Below, in pieces: positions 22,201 to 33,259 of a stretch of DNA of 64,000 nt. The notes beneath the pieces are model-generated. The model was not told where the DNA came from and searched no databases. It was given only the letters and a program-made list of their open reading frames with translations. The position numbers and the translations under genes are program-made. This stretch comes from Aphanomyces cochlioides (Eukaryota; Oomycota; Saprolegniomycetes; Saprolegniales; Verrucalvaceae). The stretch spans positions 620,001 to 684,000 of the forward strand of contig JAHQRK010000019.1 in NCBI GenBank assembly GCA_019828595.1. The letters run 5' to 3'. How positions within the stretch are numbered: the stretch's first letter is position 1; every line of letters begins with the position of its first letter.

Positions 22201-24724
22201 AGGCGACTCGATCTAGGTAGATATCGCCATGACCAGAGTGAATAAAGAATGCATGGACGATGCCAGGGACAAGGACGTGAGGTACACCAAAAGCGACGAC
22301 GCGGTGGCCTTGGCGAATATTCTTGTCGTAGAAATAGACTGCTCCATACACAAGGATGATGCAAGCCAGCTGGACAATGCATAGACATCCAAGACGCCAT
22401 AGGCTTCCAAACTGTACGACGGCGCTCGTGCAGCTTCCGCTGACGCCCAATTCAAAATAAGTACACGTCCGCTGAAGGGCTACGGTTGCCACATGAGGCT
22501 TGGAGTATTCAATAATGGCCAAGATGAGCCAGACTAGTGCAGTGCTGATCGGGGCATGGAGTGTCAAGTTTTGATCCGAGAAAGGAAGGAGAAGGTCGTG
22601 GAGGACTATCGTGAGCCACGTGGCCTCGCCTGCGACCACCATGGTGCTAAAGAAGGAGCGAGGAGTGAGGACAAGTCTAGAGAATCCGGCATGAGTTTCA
22701 AATGAAATGGAAGCTGAGCTTAGGAGCACCATAGCTGTCATTCCACGGAGAAAGAGAATGGGACGACCAACCCAGACAGAGCCAATGACCCAGTTGCAGA
22801 GAAAGAGATTCCACCACTCGACATGAAATCCAATGACAAAGGCGTACAAAATCATCAGCGTGACGATACCAACCAGGACGAACGTGATGTAAACTGTGAT
22901 AGCCCAAATGTAGAAGCACGCTTTCCTTGGAATCTCGAGCTCGTTAGCTTCCAAACTCAGCACAGCTTGAGATTCAGTAAGCACAGTCAGCGTCGAAATG
23001 TCTCCTTCTAAGGCGTACACTTCACGCGTCCCAACGAGCCAGTCGTGGATGCCCACCCAGCCATAGAACGACCATAAACTGCTCGACGGTCGGTCTGGAG
23101 ATACCAATGGCTCCAGCAGCATTGCTTGAGTTCCATCCGCTGCAGTTGCAAATTGCATGAACGAAATGTTGAGCTTTGATACGACGTCAAGAGGAGGAGG
23201 ATTGAGCTGAGTAAACGTCGCCGTCCGATCCCAAGAAGTTACGAGCGGTAGGGCTGCCTGTAGCACTGGCAAACATGCCGCAGAAGACGCATAGCAGAGA
23301 CCACAAACATCAGAGGGGCTTGTCAATCCTGTGGATACCAAAGCAAAGAAAATGTTATCGCGGAGGAGCTGAATTGTGTATGGCACTTGGTTGGAGCAAT
23401 CGTCGTTGACACCAAATGAAGATTGAATGAATGGCTGGGGACTGCCCATCGGACACATAGGATTGCCGCCGTAGAAGACCATACTGGCCCAAGTCGGCGG
23501 AGTTGGATCGACAGTGGGCTCAAGAAGGCTAGAGTATTCCCTGTCGTCGGCTGGATACTGCTGCATGTAGTCGTATAGAGATTGTCGAAACGAAAGGAAG
23601 TAGGTAGCGAGCTGTGAAGGAGCTGGCACTGTGCGGATATCAATCGAGCCGAATGGACCGACGTGGGTGCGCATAAGATCTGTCCCCGGTAAGCCTTGGA
23701 CCCCTGGAAAGAGGATATCAGTGTCCCAACTGAGTCCCATTGCGTCTGCATCGTTGGAGGCGTGTCGTATGACACTGCAGTTGAGCAAAGCTGCAATATT
23801 GAACTCACTTGAAAAGCTAAGCGATGCCCAAAATGTAGTTCCACCGAATGAATACGAAGCTGCAGCAGCGACTGAATAGATTGTCATTCGCTGCTGTACG
23901 CCCAAAGCATCTTCGATGAATATGGAGTTGTCGAGGCGTTGCTGAGTTACGCCATTGCGGAGCTGGAGGGTAAATCGTGCCATGCCGTGAGAATTCCAGT
24001 AGGCAACTTCATTTTCAACAGTCTCCAACTTGGTTCGTTGGAGGACGGCGTCGACCCATGCTGAACCTTTGGCCGACATGGCAGCAAGTGGCAAGAACAC
24101 CGTTTCATTAAATTCGTTCAAGAGAGACCATTTCGATAATGCAGTCGAGTTGACGTTGCGAAAGAAAGAATCGAGGTACACGGCAGCATTGGTGGCATCA
24201 TTACGCAGACACCGCTCTTGCCGTCTGGCTGTATGTGCTAACTCAAAAGTGCGTTCAAAATCGATCCAGCAGTACGGTATTCGATATCCCAGGAAAGAAT
24301 CAAGTGTGGTGTCTCTCATTGCCATAATTGCCGAGTCAAAGGGAACGTTGGCCAGCAGCATTTTCGTTGGGGCGGTTGGTGGGAGGGTCAGGACTGTATC
24401 CTCACCAGAGTAACTCTTCGATAATGCTGCTCGGTTGGAGGCGAGATCAAACGTCCCATTGGCATCCAAGCTCAGTCGTGAGTGCACAATATCTCCAAGG
24501 AATGCCTGAACGCCAGTCGAATTGAAATCAGGCCACCAAATATCGCTCTGAACGTGAGGTTGAACCAACGTAAGATACCACGAACTGCAGCTCACGGACA
24601 ACATCATGTATAGAAAACCAACCGTTGTCACGGCAATTCGAGCTTGAATCCTCGAGGACGACTGCGGAGATGCCACATGCTTGGCAGGAGCTGGCAGCAA
24701 AGTATTGAGCGTAGGACCATCCAT
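19229..24724 (-). CDS. Very large 12-TM membrane protein with internal duplication, copy B
   Basis: Intronless, 1,831 aa from the ATG at 24724 (MDGPTLNTLLPAPAK); the open frame extends to a TTG at 24784. Same architecture as copy A: two tandem units, each one helix, a long glycosylated extracellular domain and about five helices. It ends with the same AKxPRKMMEG ... HALPLVE-type tail as copy A. Outside the shared tract the two proteins are clearly diverged but alignable throughout. The C-terminal cytoplasmic part has KWEVHDMYYLDKPSAILAGI, also present in copy A. Function unknown; surface location inferred from helices and sequons. Confidence 0.8.
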   Translation of the reverse strand: MDGPTLNTLLPAPAKHVASPQSSSRIQARIAVTTVGFLYMMLSVSCSSWYLTLVQPHVQSDIWWPDFNSTGVQAFLGDIVHSRLSLDANGTFDLASNRAALSKSYSGEDTVLTLPPTAPTKMLLANVPFDSAIMAMRDTTLDSFLGYRIPYCWIDFERTFELAHTARRQERCLRNDATNAAVYLDSFFRNVNSTALSKWSLLNEFNETVFLPLAAMSAKGSAWVDAVLQRTKLETVENEVAYWNSHGMARFTLQLRNGVTQQRLDNSIFIEDALGVQQRMTIYSVAAAASYSFGGTTFWASLSFSSEFNIAALLNCSVIRHASNDADAMGLSWDTDILFPGVQGLPGTDLMRTHVGPFGSIDIRTVPAPSQLATYFLSFRQSLYDYMQQYPADDREYSSLLEPTVDPTPPTWASMVFYGGNPMCPMGSPQPFIQSSFGVNDDCSNQVPYTIQLLRDNIFFALVSTGLTSPSDVCGLCYASSAACLPVLQAALPLVTSWDRTATFTQLNPPPLDVVSKLNISFMQFATAADGTQAMLLEPLVSPDRPSSSLWSFYGWVGIHDWLVGTREVYALEGDISTLTVLTESQAVLSLEANELEIPRKACFYIWAITVYITFVLVGIVTLMILYAFVIGFHVEWWNLFLCNWVIGSVWVGRPILFLRGMTAMVLLSSASISFETHAGFSRLVLTPRSFFSTMVVAGEATWLTIVLHDLLLPFSDQNLTLHAPISTALVWLILAIIEYSKPHVATVALQRTCTYFELGVSGSCTSAVVQFGSLWRLGCLCIVQLACIILVYGAVYFYDKNIRQGHRVVAFGVPHVLVPGIVHAFFIHSGHGDIYLDRVACAMCGMITYGNRLFHIPSWTMTTKESLHGVGYMFQVAKLSVPPPSNPQNDKGDDAATPSREHKYIRWMGLIGLGYMIGSVAGSYGYLLSVQTVMANDLWWEHFNSTAHQTYLSNWFNRQLQVTPQLPATLATNPQYGELGSINDYSSEATSVLTPPLYTSAVQLEANTLTNVITGLRQMSGCHVPWIATAYCYADFNRSWEMANTLARQQRCLAKEKQNGAVYLEAVLRNADWPSLLSCWNESLTIGVFSFMQTSNSGQQWLSSVQAGGTNSVGDEVALWQSHGITEYVTQWQNYKELGIFETFSIANAFGFSYPMTIKRSRGSMRTTEASSMKMYWSFASDLWAVSTNTTAIGGYHLIRQSPSFAFTNTSLADVMGQNGTLPWPLGRGLSLVEAELGPFGAIDVKRVACPSVLRQVYQNLTESLVVLVNVDSSSSSSYNWLLQKNTNHTQVVVDYMSLLQSNNAPFPLLAPAWDTTNVALCGGKLMCELSSCGGRLAQDFFSTSESCTEPFIPDAESPTKENVHKAMLAVDLHVMQTLDTLQFACSCALTTTDSCDACVQMLHNSTDFLSQSFTPSAVASFRTLAQTAETLVRDVLAIEMIQFASDWLNGTIDPSTNVSLSRANLFADPRMGFSSWLYLFDWVENRREVVTFIGDHGAVTTMSDHSAVVLAPANPRELPLSFSFYSYRMSQYITGVLFAVACLVCLYIINSVGRIEGMNMMTFNQVAGLVWIGRPLILLRSLTAICCLATADLVMDASSFRLVARLKEVPSPWYTTFLSTAELNWLVYVLEDILSVVTTRRTFESTIENPVLSAFITSFLTQSTILSWTISGTWSAVNPVQHSVTLHRTCELPNVDLDIACNSGTFIYGSVSRFVSLVILAAACAVGAFGLKLLLLRASATPRKVYSAFLPAVAQNSFNFSKWEVHDMYYLDKPSAILAGILVFESGHTYYAFDVKNWRCFAIDAKAPRKMMEGVAQMQHLYHALPLVE
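20736..21709 (-). repeat. 974-bp tract, gene-conversion arm B (inverted partner of 16662-17635)
   Basis: Reverse-complement partner of 16662-17635, with sharp edges at both ends and the same codon position in both genes. The arms are separated by 3,100 bp of diverged sequence, forming a large imperfect palindrome. Confidence 0.9.
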
Positions 24725-24883
24725 GTTCGTTGCTGGCGTCGGTTTGGGAATGAAACCGATAGGTTCAACCTTTGTAACTGGCAAATTAATGAAAACATAA
24801 ATGACATCATTTATTAAATTCCGGTTAATTAACCGGACAACTCATTCCTCACCCGACATCCCACAAAGGCGACGACTGACCTC

Positions 24884-25846
24884 ATGTACAACCAAGGACC
24901 TCCTCAAGGAGCTCCATACGAACAGTCCTATGGATACGCAAATCAAAATTACGGAGCACCTCAAGGTGGGATGTACGGCGCACCAAATTCAGGCGGTCAT
25001 TCCAACTACCCTGGCGGCCAAGGATTTGTCCAACCTCAATATGCTCAACCGAACCAAGTGCCGTCCCAACAAGGCGCTTGGTTTTCCGGTGATATGAACG
25101 GAGCGAACATGGGAGCTCCTATTGCAGGATCCATGGGAAGCTTGGGTGACCAGGGTGGCGCATCGTTCAGCAACGGCGATGACTTTGAAAACGAACCTCC
25201 ACTCTTAGAAGGTAGATGGAGTCTGTGCTGCAATGGTTGATTGACGTCGTGAATGTTAGAACTCGGTATCAACTTCGAACACATCTGGACTAAGACGCAA
25301 GCTGTCCTTATCCCGACGAAGGAAGTGTCAGAACATATCTTTGATGATGCTGACTTAGCGGGTCCATTGGTATTTGCGTTTGGATTTGGCACGCTCTTGC
25401 TATTGGTACGTTGTGGAAATCATGGTCACTTGTAATATGGTGCTGTAGAGTGCAAAGGTTCATTTCGGCTACATTTATGGCTTTGGCCTCGTCGGATGCT
25501 TGTCCATGTGGGCTCTGATGAATTTGATTTCTCCATCCAAGACGATCGACGTCTTCCGAGTATGTTCAGTCTTGGGCTATTCCTGGCTGCCTATTATCCT
25601 CTTGGCGGCTTTCAATATTGTCGCGCCCATCAAGTAATCCACTGTGGCTCTTCTTTTTCTCACGACGTAATGCCTAGGGGACTCAAATTGATCGGCTTCG
25701 CGTTAGCATTCCTCTGCGTGGGTTGGAGTACTCAAGCTGCAACTCGATTTTTCGACAAATACCTCCACATGCAAGAGCAGCGATGGTTGATCGCGTATCC
25801 TACCGCGATGGTCTACACTTGCTTTGTGCTCATTACAGTCTTTTAA
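24884..25846 (+). CDS. Yip1 domain family protein (YIPF5-like)
   Basis: Yip1/YIPF proteins are five-helix Golgi/ER membrane proteins that bind Rab GTPases and act in ER-Golgi vesicle traffic. Four exons: 24884-25211, 25260-25405, 25449-25633, 25678-25846; introns 48, 43 and 44 nt; 275 aa. The N-terminal ~110 residues are Gly/Gln/Tyr/Pro-rich and disordered. They run into the diagnostic EPPLLEELGINFEHIW motif (formed across intron 1), then GPLVFAFGFGTLLLLSAKVH, VHFGYIYGFGLVGC and the last helices with QRWLIAYPTAMVYTCFVLIT. The position of the DLAGPL and LLEELGI motifs matches YIPF5/Yip1. Confidence 0.9.
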
Positions 25847-26093
25847 TATCATCCAAACAAGCTCGCAACGATCTGCTTTGTCCATCTCATCTTCCATCAC
25901 TGCCCGACGGAGAAACATGGAAAGTTTAGGATCTGCTTCAAACCGACAACTGATCACTCTCACACTGATCAAATCTCTCATTTGATTAATGTATGTATGA
26001 GTTAGGCCACTCTCTCTGATTTCTCATCTTCCAAACGTTTGCCAAATTTTCCATCATGGATCAACATCTTTGCGATCATTCTTCAACCCGACA

Positions 26094-26381
26094 ATGTTAG
26101 CACAGCAGCTCGACGATGCTCCCAGCAGATCGCTCCCAAAGAAGCTCATGAGCGACTGGAAACGCTTGTGGCGCTCTTCCCGAGCAAGCAAAGCTCCGTC
26201 CTTTCGTCCGTCGCTGCTCATGGCCGGCTCTGGCGTCGACGACGATGACGAGTCGAGTGTTCTCCCGACATCACGACCCCGAGCCAATACAGAAATTATT
26301 CGTGCCTCTAGTTCCAAGATGAAACGTGTCTTATCATGGCAAAGCTCCAATGCAACGCAAATAAGTGCAAGTTGTATCTAA
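26094..26381 (+). CDS. Small Ser/Arg-rich protein, hypothetical
   Basis: 95 codons from the ATG at 26094. The composition is basic and Ser-rich in the first half, then an acidic patch (GSGVDDDDESS) and a polar C terminus. No domain recognised. An AATAAA-like run follows shortly after the stop (acaataaaca). It lies tail-to-tail with the channel gene that ends at 26422. An overlapping minus-strand frame lacks an ATG. Confidence 0.4.
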   Translation: MLAQQLDDAPSRSLPKKLMSDWKRLWRSSRASKAPSFRPSLLMAGSGVDDDDESSVLPTSRPRANTEIIRASSSKMKRVLSWQSSNATQISASCI

Positions 26382-26421
26382 ACAATAAACAAGCATTTCA
26401 TTTTGCACAATTCTATCGCCT

Positions 26422-29400
26422 CTACGGTTTACCCAATGCTTTTTTTCGCATCGATTTTGCCACCTTGGATAAGCGAACAATGACCGAGAGGCCGTAAGAC
26501 GTTCGCTTCTTGATGGGTGGTCTTGAAGGAGAGAATTTTCCGCGTCGTTGTCGCCATGAGTCTTGAATTACTCTAGCAGCATTGAATTCTTCCGTCAGGT
26601 CGAACTGGTGGGTCGCAGTATCCAAGTGAATGCTATGAAGATCGGGAAAATGGCGAAGAGCTCGAGCGGCTAGTTTGGCTTGCAAGTGAGCTTCAATTTC
26701 AGGAGTCTCAAAAACGGTGAAGCTGCTGGGCATAGCGTGATGACAGAGTGTGTAGAAAATGTCTAAATAGAAAATTTCCTTGCGGTGGTTGCGGCGCGCA
26801 TGGAGACTTCGAATATAATGCACAATCTCTTGGGCAGACTTGGGTGTCGCCTAAGCATATTGCTTGTCAATTTTCAAGAAGAGGCGTGTATACCGATGCA
26901 GACTTGGCAGCAAACCCAAGAGGCGGCGGCACACGGCGGAGAAGAGATACAAGTTTATACGATGGTAAGAAGAGCGATCCATCAGGGGTGAGCTTTTGCC
27001 ACTGCTCTGCAAATGCATCCAAATGAGTGTTCGTGGGGCGGCCTTCGTCTTCGTCGAAGCCGTCGAGATAGTCGCCAAAGTTTTGCATTATAATCGCCAC
27101 GAGAAGGTTCAGGACAATGTAATTTCCAATGATGAGAAAGGTTAAAAAGTAGACCCGACCAACGCGTGGATAGAGGACAGCAGCATCATGCATATAGCAT
27201 GCCCAGTTGTCACCCTAAGGATACCCGGATTAGATCTGCAAACCCATGCTAATGCTTACCGTAACAACAACGAAAAGGATCATCATACTGCTCGAGAGAT
27301 GATCAAACGTGGTGAGATCGCGGATGCACGTTCCAAATAGCGGATTAAATGGATTGTATAATAAATTCATGCCCAGGATCGCGTAGACAAATGCAATCAC
27401 CATGAGCAAAACTGCTACATTGACGAGTGCAGGGAGCGACATTGTGAGAGTTTTTAGGATAGAAACCATCACGTTGGAGTTCTATGTTCATGCCATCATC
27501 TATACTTTAGGATGGTGCATACCTTGACGAGGTGAAAGATGCGCATGATACGAAGCACGCGGAGGACGCGAATGTTGACAACAGTGACGAAATCGTCGGA
27601 AATGCACACGATAAGAATTGCAAAATCGAGCCAATTTTGAAGAATATACTGCTTTGGCCCGTAGGCAGCCACTTTCAAGCATGCTTCAACACAAAATAGG
27701 ACTGTAAAGCTCCACAACACTTGACTATATGTTGAAACAAATGCTGGCGACGATGGGTAGTGATCTAGCGTCATGGATACAATACTCGCAACGATGACAA
27801 TCAAAATTAAACCTACAATAGATGAAATCCGTCAGCACTACGAGGCACAGATCATCCCATACGTTCGAAGTAAGGATGATCAACGATGTCCAAGACTTTT
27901 CGACGCCAAGCTTGCTCCGGGCGAGTGACGCAAGGAGGACTTTTGGGCTTCAGAGCAAACAGTCGACGTTGTGTAGCCACCTACGCACGGCAGAATTTAG
28001 CTGACAGTGGATGTTGCTAGCTGTACCCATTTCTTTTGGCTCGCTGTCAGCAGCAGTGTGCCTTTGTGCTCGTCGATAAGCTGTTGGAATTTATATACAA
28101 TCACACCGAGGAAAAGACCCATCATGAAAAAGCCACAAATGACAACAAATGCAATGAAAAACAACGCCATGGCGGGATTTTGGTTTTGAATCGGGTTCAT
28201 ACCCGCATAGCCGATCAACGGAGCATCCATGGCTGCATGCATGACGGCAGACCAACCTTGAAGCGTGGAGATCTCCATCAGGAGAAGCATTGCATTTGAG
28301 ACCGAGTCAAAGTTGTAGTCGCTGCTAAAAAGCTGGTCCCATGATCGACTTGTTACAATGTCGATGACGCAGGTCGTGACGTTAAGTGTATACTTCTACA
28401 AACATGATTTAGCACGATACTTCCAAGACGACGTACATCGTCGTCATTCCCGCTGCAAAACATAAACTTGCCGGCAAGCAATTCGACGCCAGCCAGAGCA
28501 AACATAAAGACCAGAAGCATTTGGATCACATACAGATTGATCACACAGGGAAGAGTGATCAAAATTGCCTCGACAACGAGCTTCATGCCAGGGTATAGAT
28601 GGATGGCACGAAGAGGTAAGAGGGCTCGAAACAGACGAAGACCTTTCACCAAGTGCAGGCTTTTGATCTCTGGTAGACTCATCGGTGAGGGCAAACAGAT
28701 TGTCTCCTCCATCGTCAAGTCGGTTGTTCTACATGTCATGGTCGAGTAATTTGACATGGCGGCAAAAGTTGCAACCAGCGCTGCGACTGACGTAAGCGTG
28801 ATGATGAAATCCAAAATGTTCCACCCATTGCGTAAGTAAGCATATCGGCCAGTCCATATAAATCCATGTGCAACAACTTTCAAGAGCATTTCAACCACAA
28901 AGAAGCAGGCGATGCCAACGTCGGCCTAGTGTCCATCCATCAGTTTGCTCGGTCGTTTTTCAACTTACCCAAAGATACAATTCTGCATGGTCCGAATCGG
29001 AAACGTCAAATGCCGCCACGAGACACGAGGCGATGACGACTGCAAGCACCGAGTATTTGAAAATAGGATGCATGATAACTTCTAGAGCGCAACGACGAGC
29101 TGAATGGGTTGGACCAAATACCCCAAGTGAGGTGCCGACTAAAGTCTTGTGGCGCTTGGCTTCACGAGCGTTGTCGGACATTTCATCTCGGCGGCATTGG
29201 GCCGTCTTGGCGTATTCGATCGCTTCCGAGATGTTGTTGCGCCACGGAGTCGCATGGATCGAGAAGACACCTGTGTTGTTTCCAAATGGACCAGCCGGAC
29301 CATACCGCTTGTCTTGGGACGCTGCTGCTGAAATGATATCGTGAATGACTGATTTCACAAAATCTTCTATTTCGTCACCGGTCGATGTTATCGTTGCTTG

Positions 29401-32400
29401 CATCATGGCTTGAAGGTGAGAGTCAGCGTCCTGTCCAAGGGATGCGGCGTGGCATGTAAGGCGCTCGAGCTCAATGAGTCGGTTGCCCATTGCTTCAGCG
29501 TCGGCCACTGTTGAGCAAAACCCAGAATAAACTAAAAATTGGATGACTTCAAAGCCATGGCAGCATTCATAGAATTCTCGCGGGCCGGCTTGAATCGTGT
29601 GTGTATCCAGCTTAAAGAGGAGAATATCAGCAATGTCGTGGAGTCGATTCCGCTCATCATCATCGAGATCGATCGAAGTCATTTTGTCATATGAAGACGA
29701 GAGCTTCGAAAACATTGGTCGGACTTTCATGCGTAGCCGGCGTTTTGCAATAGATGGTGGAGGTTTTATCGCTGGCCCGACCGTCAATCGGTGGATTAAA
29801 TTGGAACCAGTGGTAACCAATACTTGGTAGTAGTGGCTGATGTCAGCGTCCGCAATCGTGCTGAAGTAAGACGTGTGGCGTTCATTTTCGTCGCTTTGAA
29901 AATCCTGGAGTAAAATTGACAAGAAGACATTCAGGATGAGATAATTGCCCGTGAAGAAGACAACGACAACGAAAAGCGCGCCTTCGATAGGATTGACACG
30001 CATGCATGCATAGAGTACGTCGGTCCACGCATCGCCTGAAAAGACTTGAAAGACCGTAAGGAGTGACGACCAGACGGTGTCAAACGTAGTGTAGAATGGA
30101 GTTGGAAAACCGTTCTCTTCAGTCATTTGATTGCCAAAGAGATGCTTCCCCACGAGCGCAAAGATGTACATGCACAGCACGAGGAGAAAGCCAAACGGGC
30201 TGAGGCCTTGAAAACTTGCCACCATCGTCTCGAGGAGAATGCGGAAGTTGGGCCATTGACGGAAAAGCTGGATAAGACGCACGACACGAGCTATTGATAT
30301 GAAATGACTGACAGTGGCAGGAGGTACAACATGTCCATACTGGAGAAATGCATCGCAAAGCCTAAGAATCAAATTCATGTTGCTAAATCAACGCCAGAGC
30401 GTACCCAAGAAGAGAAAGCGTGCCGTCCATCCAATTATACCTATCGACAATATAACCAGATATACCATAAACGACCAATTTCAAAGCCATTTCGAATGCA
30501 AAGAGATAATTTAGGACCAACTGCGCGATGTAGACAAAGTCTTCCGTGCCTGGATTCAATGCAACATCGAGAGGATCGTGGGATTTCAGCAACAAGCAAG
30601 CGATTTGCAAACCTGTCGCGACATTCATCAGCGCGGTGAAGCCCCAATGGCGAATTATTCCAGCGAGACGACGGCGCATTGCTACAACTTTCTGTGTCAA
30701 CTGCGATGACGAGTCGTTCAGCTCGAGAGATCGCATGCTCAGCCGCATGGTGTCTTCATGCGATAAATACTTCACGCCACTTCCCGCAAAGCCTAAGCGA
30801 GCTAGAGCAGTGCGGAATTCCCCCACGGATATTGTGCCTGTAAAAGTATTATAACCGACATCATTAGCACGCAGTGGTCATTTACCCGAGTTTGTCGGAT
30901 CGTGCTCTTCAAAAATAGCCTCAACTTTGCTCGGAGCTTGCTCAAACGTACTCATCTCGACTAGAATCTTCTGCTCCAATCGCGCCAATGCTTTTGACGC
31001 AGTTGGATCGGCAAATGCAACAAATTGCTTCATGGTCACCTATGTAATGGCATAAGACAGTCTGTCGCCAGAATAGATCACTTTTCCGTCGTTGTCGTCA
31101 TCCAAATAATCATGAAGGGCTTCGACAATCGCATCGTTGAGTTTGATTCCAACGCGTTCTTCAATTTCCTATCCACGCAATTGTTGTTCGCAGCTTTATT
31201 CATTGGGATGTACCTTAAATCCTAAGACAAGTTCGTCCCGACTCAAGTCTCCACTGTGATCTTTGTCAATGAAGCGAAAAATCGAGCGAGCATGTAGTCC
31301 TGCCGCTTTGGCCGACTGCAAAAACTCTCGAATATTATGCAGAGTGTAATGGACGCCACTAGGAGAGTCAAATCACTTCGCCGCCTTGGTATTTACCTCG
31401 AAGGGGAGAAGAATTCGATAAAATGCTTGTACTTGATACGACCGTCGTTAGAGCTGAACCGCGTGACGAGGGTTTTCAATTCAATATGGGAGAGCTTCGT
31501 GACTGGCAAAGGTTTCGTCAGCACCATGTCGATAATGGACGGACGGCGCAAGTGTTTCTGAGCCTGGAGTGCTTTTTGTTTGTGCTCGAGCTAACGACAA
31601 GTTATTCACTCGAGTGGATTGGATTGTACCTTGGCCGTGACAAATTCGTCTCGAATATCGCCTAATTTATTCGTGTACGCATTGCTGACGACAGCAATGA
31701 CGAGGTTGACAACAAAGTAACCTCCCACTGGGATAACAAGGAGGAAGTAGAGTCCAGCCACGAGTCCTTTAGCTTGAGCAAGGTTCCACATGGTCGTTCC
31801 CCAGTCACAAAGTGATGCAATTTTCACGACGGTGAGGAATCCCATGCCAAAGTTGTCAAAAGAGGTAAAGCCAAAGTTGGGATTCTTGTTTTCAATGCTG
31901 TTGGCCACAACAACGACACAAGTGCCTCCATTTTGGCACTCTCGACCGCGTCCAGCGGTAAAACTACAGCGAAAACCATTTCCACTCGCAAGATTGCCAT
32001 TTTGATCGGCTTTTAAATATCCATCCGGAGTCACGTAGTCGTTGTCGCATTGCTGATGCAATGAGCCTTGAAAGAGAGCAACACCAATGATGGCAAACAG
32101 CGCAAAGATCAGCAAGAGAAGGACAACCACATTGACGAGCAACCGAAGAGACTCGAAGAGCGACTGAACGAGCGCTTGAGCATGTTTGGACAGTCGAATG
32201 CCCCGGAGGACTTTAAACACTCGAAGCATGCGGAAAAACGTGACGAGATTCAGCACAACATTGAGGGCATACGTGTCCGAGGTCATGACTTGCACTGGAG
32301 GCGTCGTGTCGTTGATGAGACCGCCAGTATCTGGTACGATTGGAATAAACGGATCTAAGCCCGACGAGCCAGAGTCTGGAGAAGACTCTGGCGTTGGCTC

Positions 32401-33259
32401 AGCTTCGGTGGGTAAATCAAATGTTGGAGAGCTCGTTGACTCCCCACCTGATGAAGAAGGGTCCAACGTCTCAGGCGCTTCAGTGCTAGGGGCAACAGAA
32501 GGGTCTAAATTCGCCGGAGACTCAGTGCTGGGAGCATCAGAGAGGTCAGGAGTGGGGGGCTCTGTGAAAAGTCCCCCATCTTCGGGTAAGAGAGTGAAAC
32601 CTGATCCAGAACCTTCAGAAGTGCCAGACATGGTAGGGAACGGAGGAAACGTGAAGGGAGAGTCAGGCAGCGGTGAATATGGCAATAAATCTGAGCTAGA
32701 GGATGCATGGGAGGCCACCGTGATCCAGAGCACGCACGACGTCCATCCAAGGAGAACGAGGCCACAGTCGAGCCAATTCCACCACTTGCGAAAGTAGGCG
32801 TACTGGCCGCGGTAGACACCACCTGCAAGTAATTTGATCAACATCTCGAATGTGAAGACAACGGTGAACCCAAACTCGATCCAGTTGATAACCTAGACGA
32901 CATCGTCACCCACCGTAGAAAGAAAGTGGCTGTACCTGACGACGCTGTGCTTTCTTGAGATCTTGCGCTGTCATCAGGGTCGGATCCGCGGTGAGTGAGT
33001 GCTGCGGCTCATCAAAAGCCAGGACGATAGCGTTGAAGACAATGAGAACGTACACAAACACGTGAAAGTAGTTGGAGAAGAAAGCTCGAATACACCACGA
33101 ACGAAGCCACGACGTCGTCGAGAGTCCAAACACATAAGGCGGCATGAGGTTTCCATCTTCGGGTTTGATCGGCGTCGCACTAGGCGGACTAACCAGCGCT
33201 GGGCTGGTTTGCAGAGCGGGGAGACCGACTGGGACCACACTGCTGATAGAGGTCGCCAT
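26422..33259 (-). CDS. Four-domain voltage-gated cation channel with EF-hands and a DEP-like domain
   Basis: Alpha-subunit of the Cav/Nav type, 2,076 aa, 15 exons (minus): 33259-32936, 32892-31630, 31590-31397, 31358-31214, 31168-31082, 31039-30886, 30837-30405, 30361-28969, 28925-28437, 28395-28027, 27980-27863, 27812-27523, 27481-27260, 27214-26894, 26850-26422. Introns 38-50 nt. Domain I (residues ~60-520) has S4 FFRMLRVFKVLRGIRLSK and a ~140-residue Ser/Pro/Thr/acidic insertion between S3 and S4. Residues ~530-730 hold EF-hand-like loops (DKDHSGDLSRDE, DDDNDGKVTMKQF, DPTNSGTISVGEF). Domain II has SGDAW. A DEP-like domain lies at ~1100-1175. Domain III has TLQGW, domain IV TGDNW. An IQ-like motif (VIQDSWRQRRG) sits near the end. 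The ATG at 33259 is used because the longer frame begins with GTG. Confidence 0.9.

Noticed and set aside
26054..26350. Minus-strand frame opposite the small gene at 26094-26381
   Set aside because: Begins with TTG, no usable ATG; the plus-strand frame has an ATG and an A-rich downstream signal.
32186..32797. Long plus-strand open frame (Ser/Gly/Val-rich)
   Set aside because: It is the antisense shadow of the low-complexity S3-S4 insertion in the channel gene.
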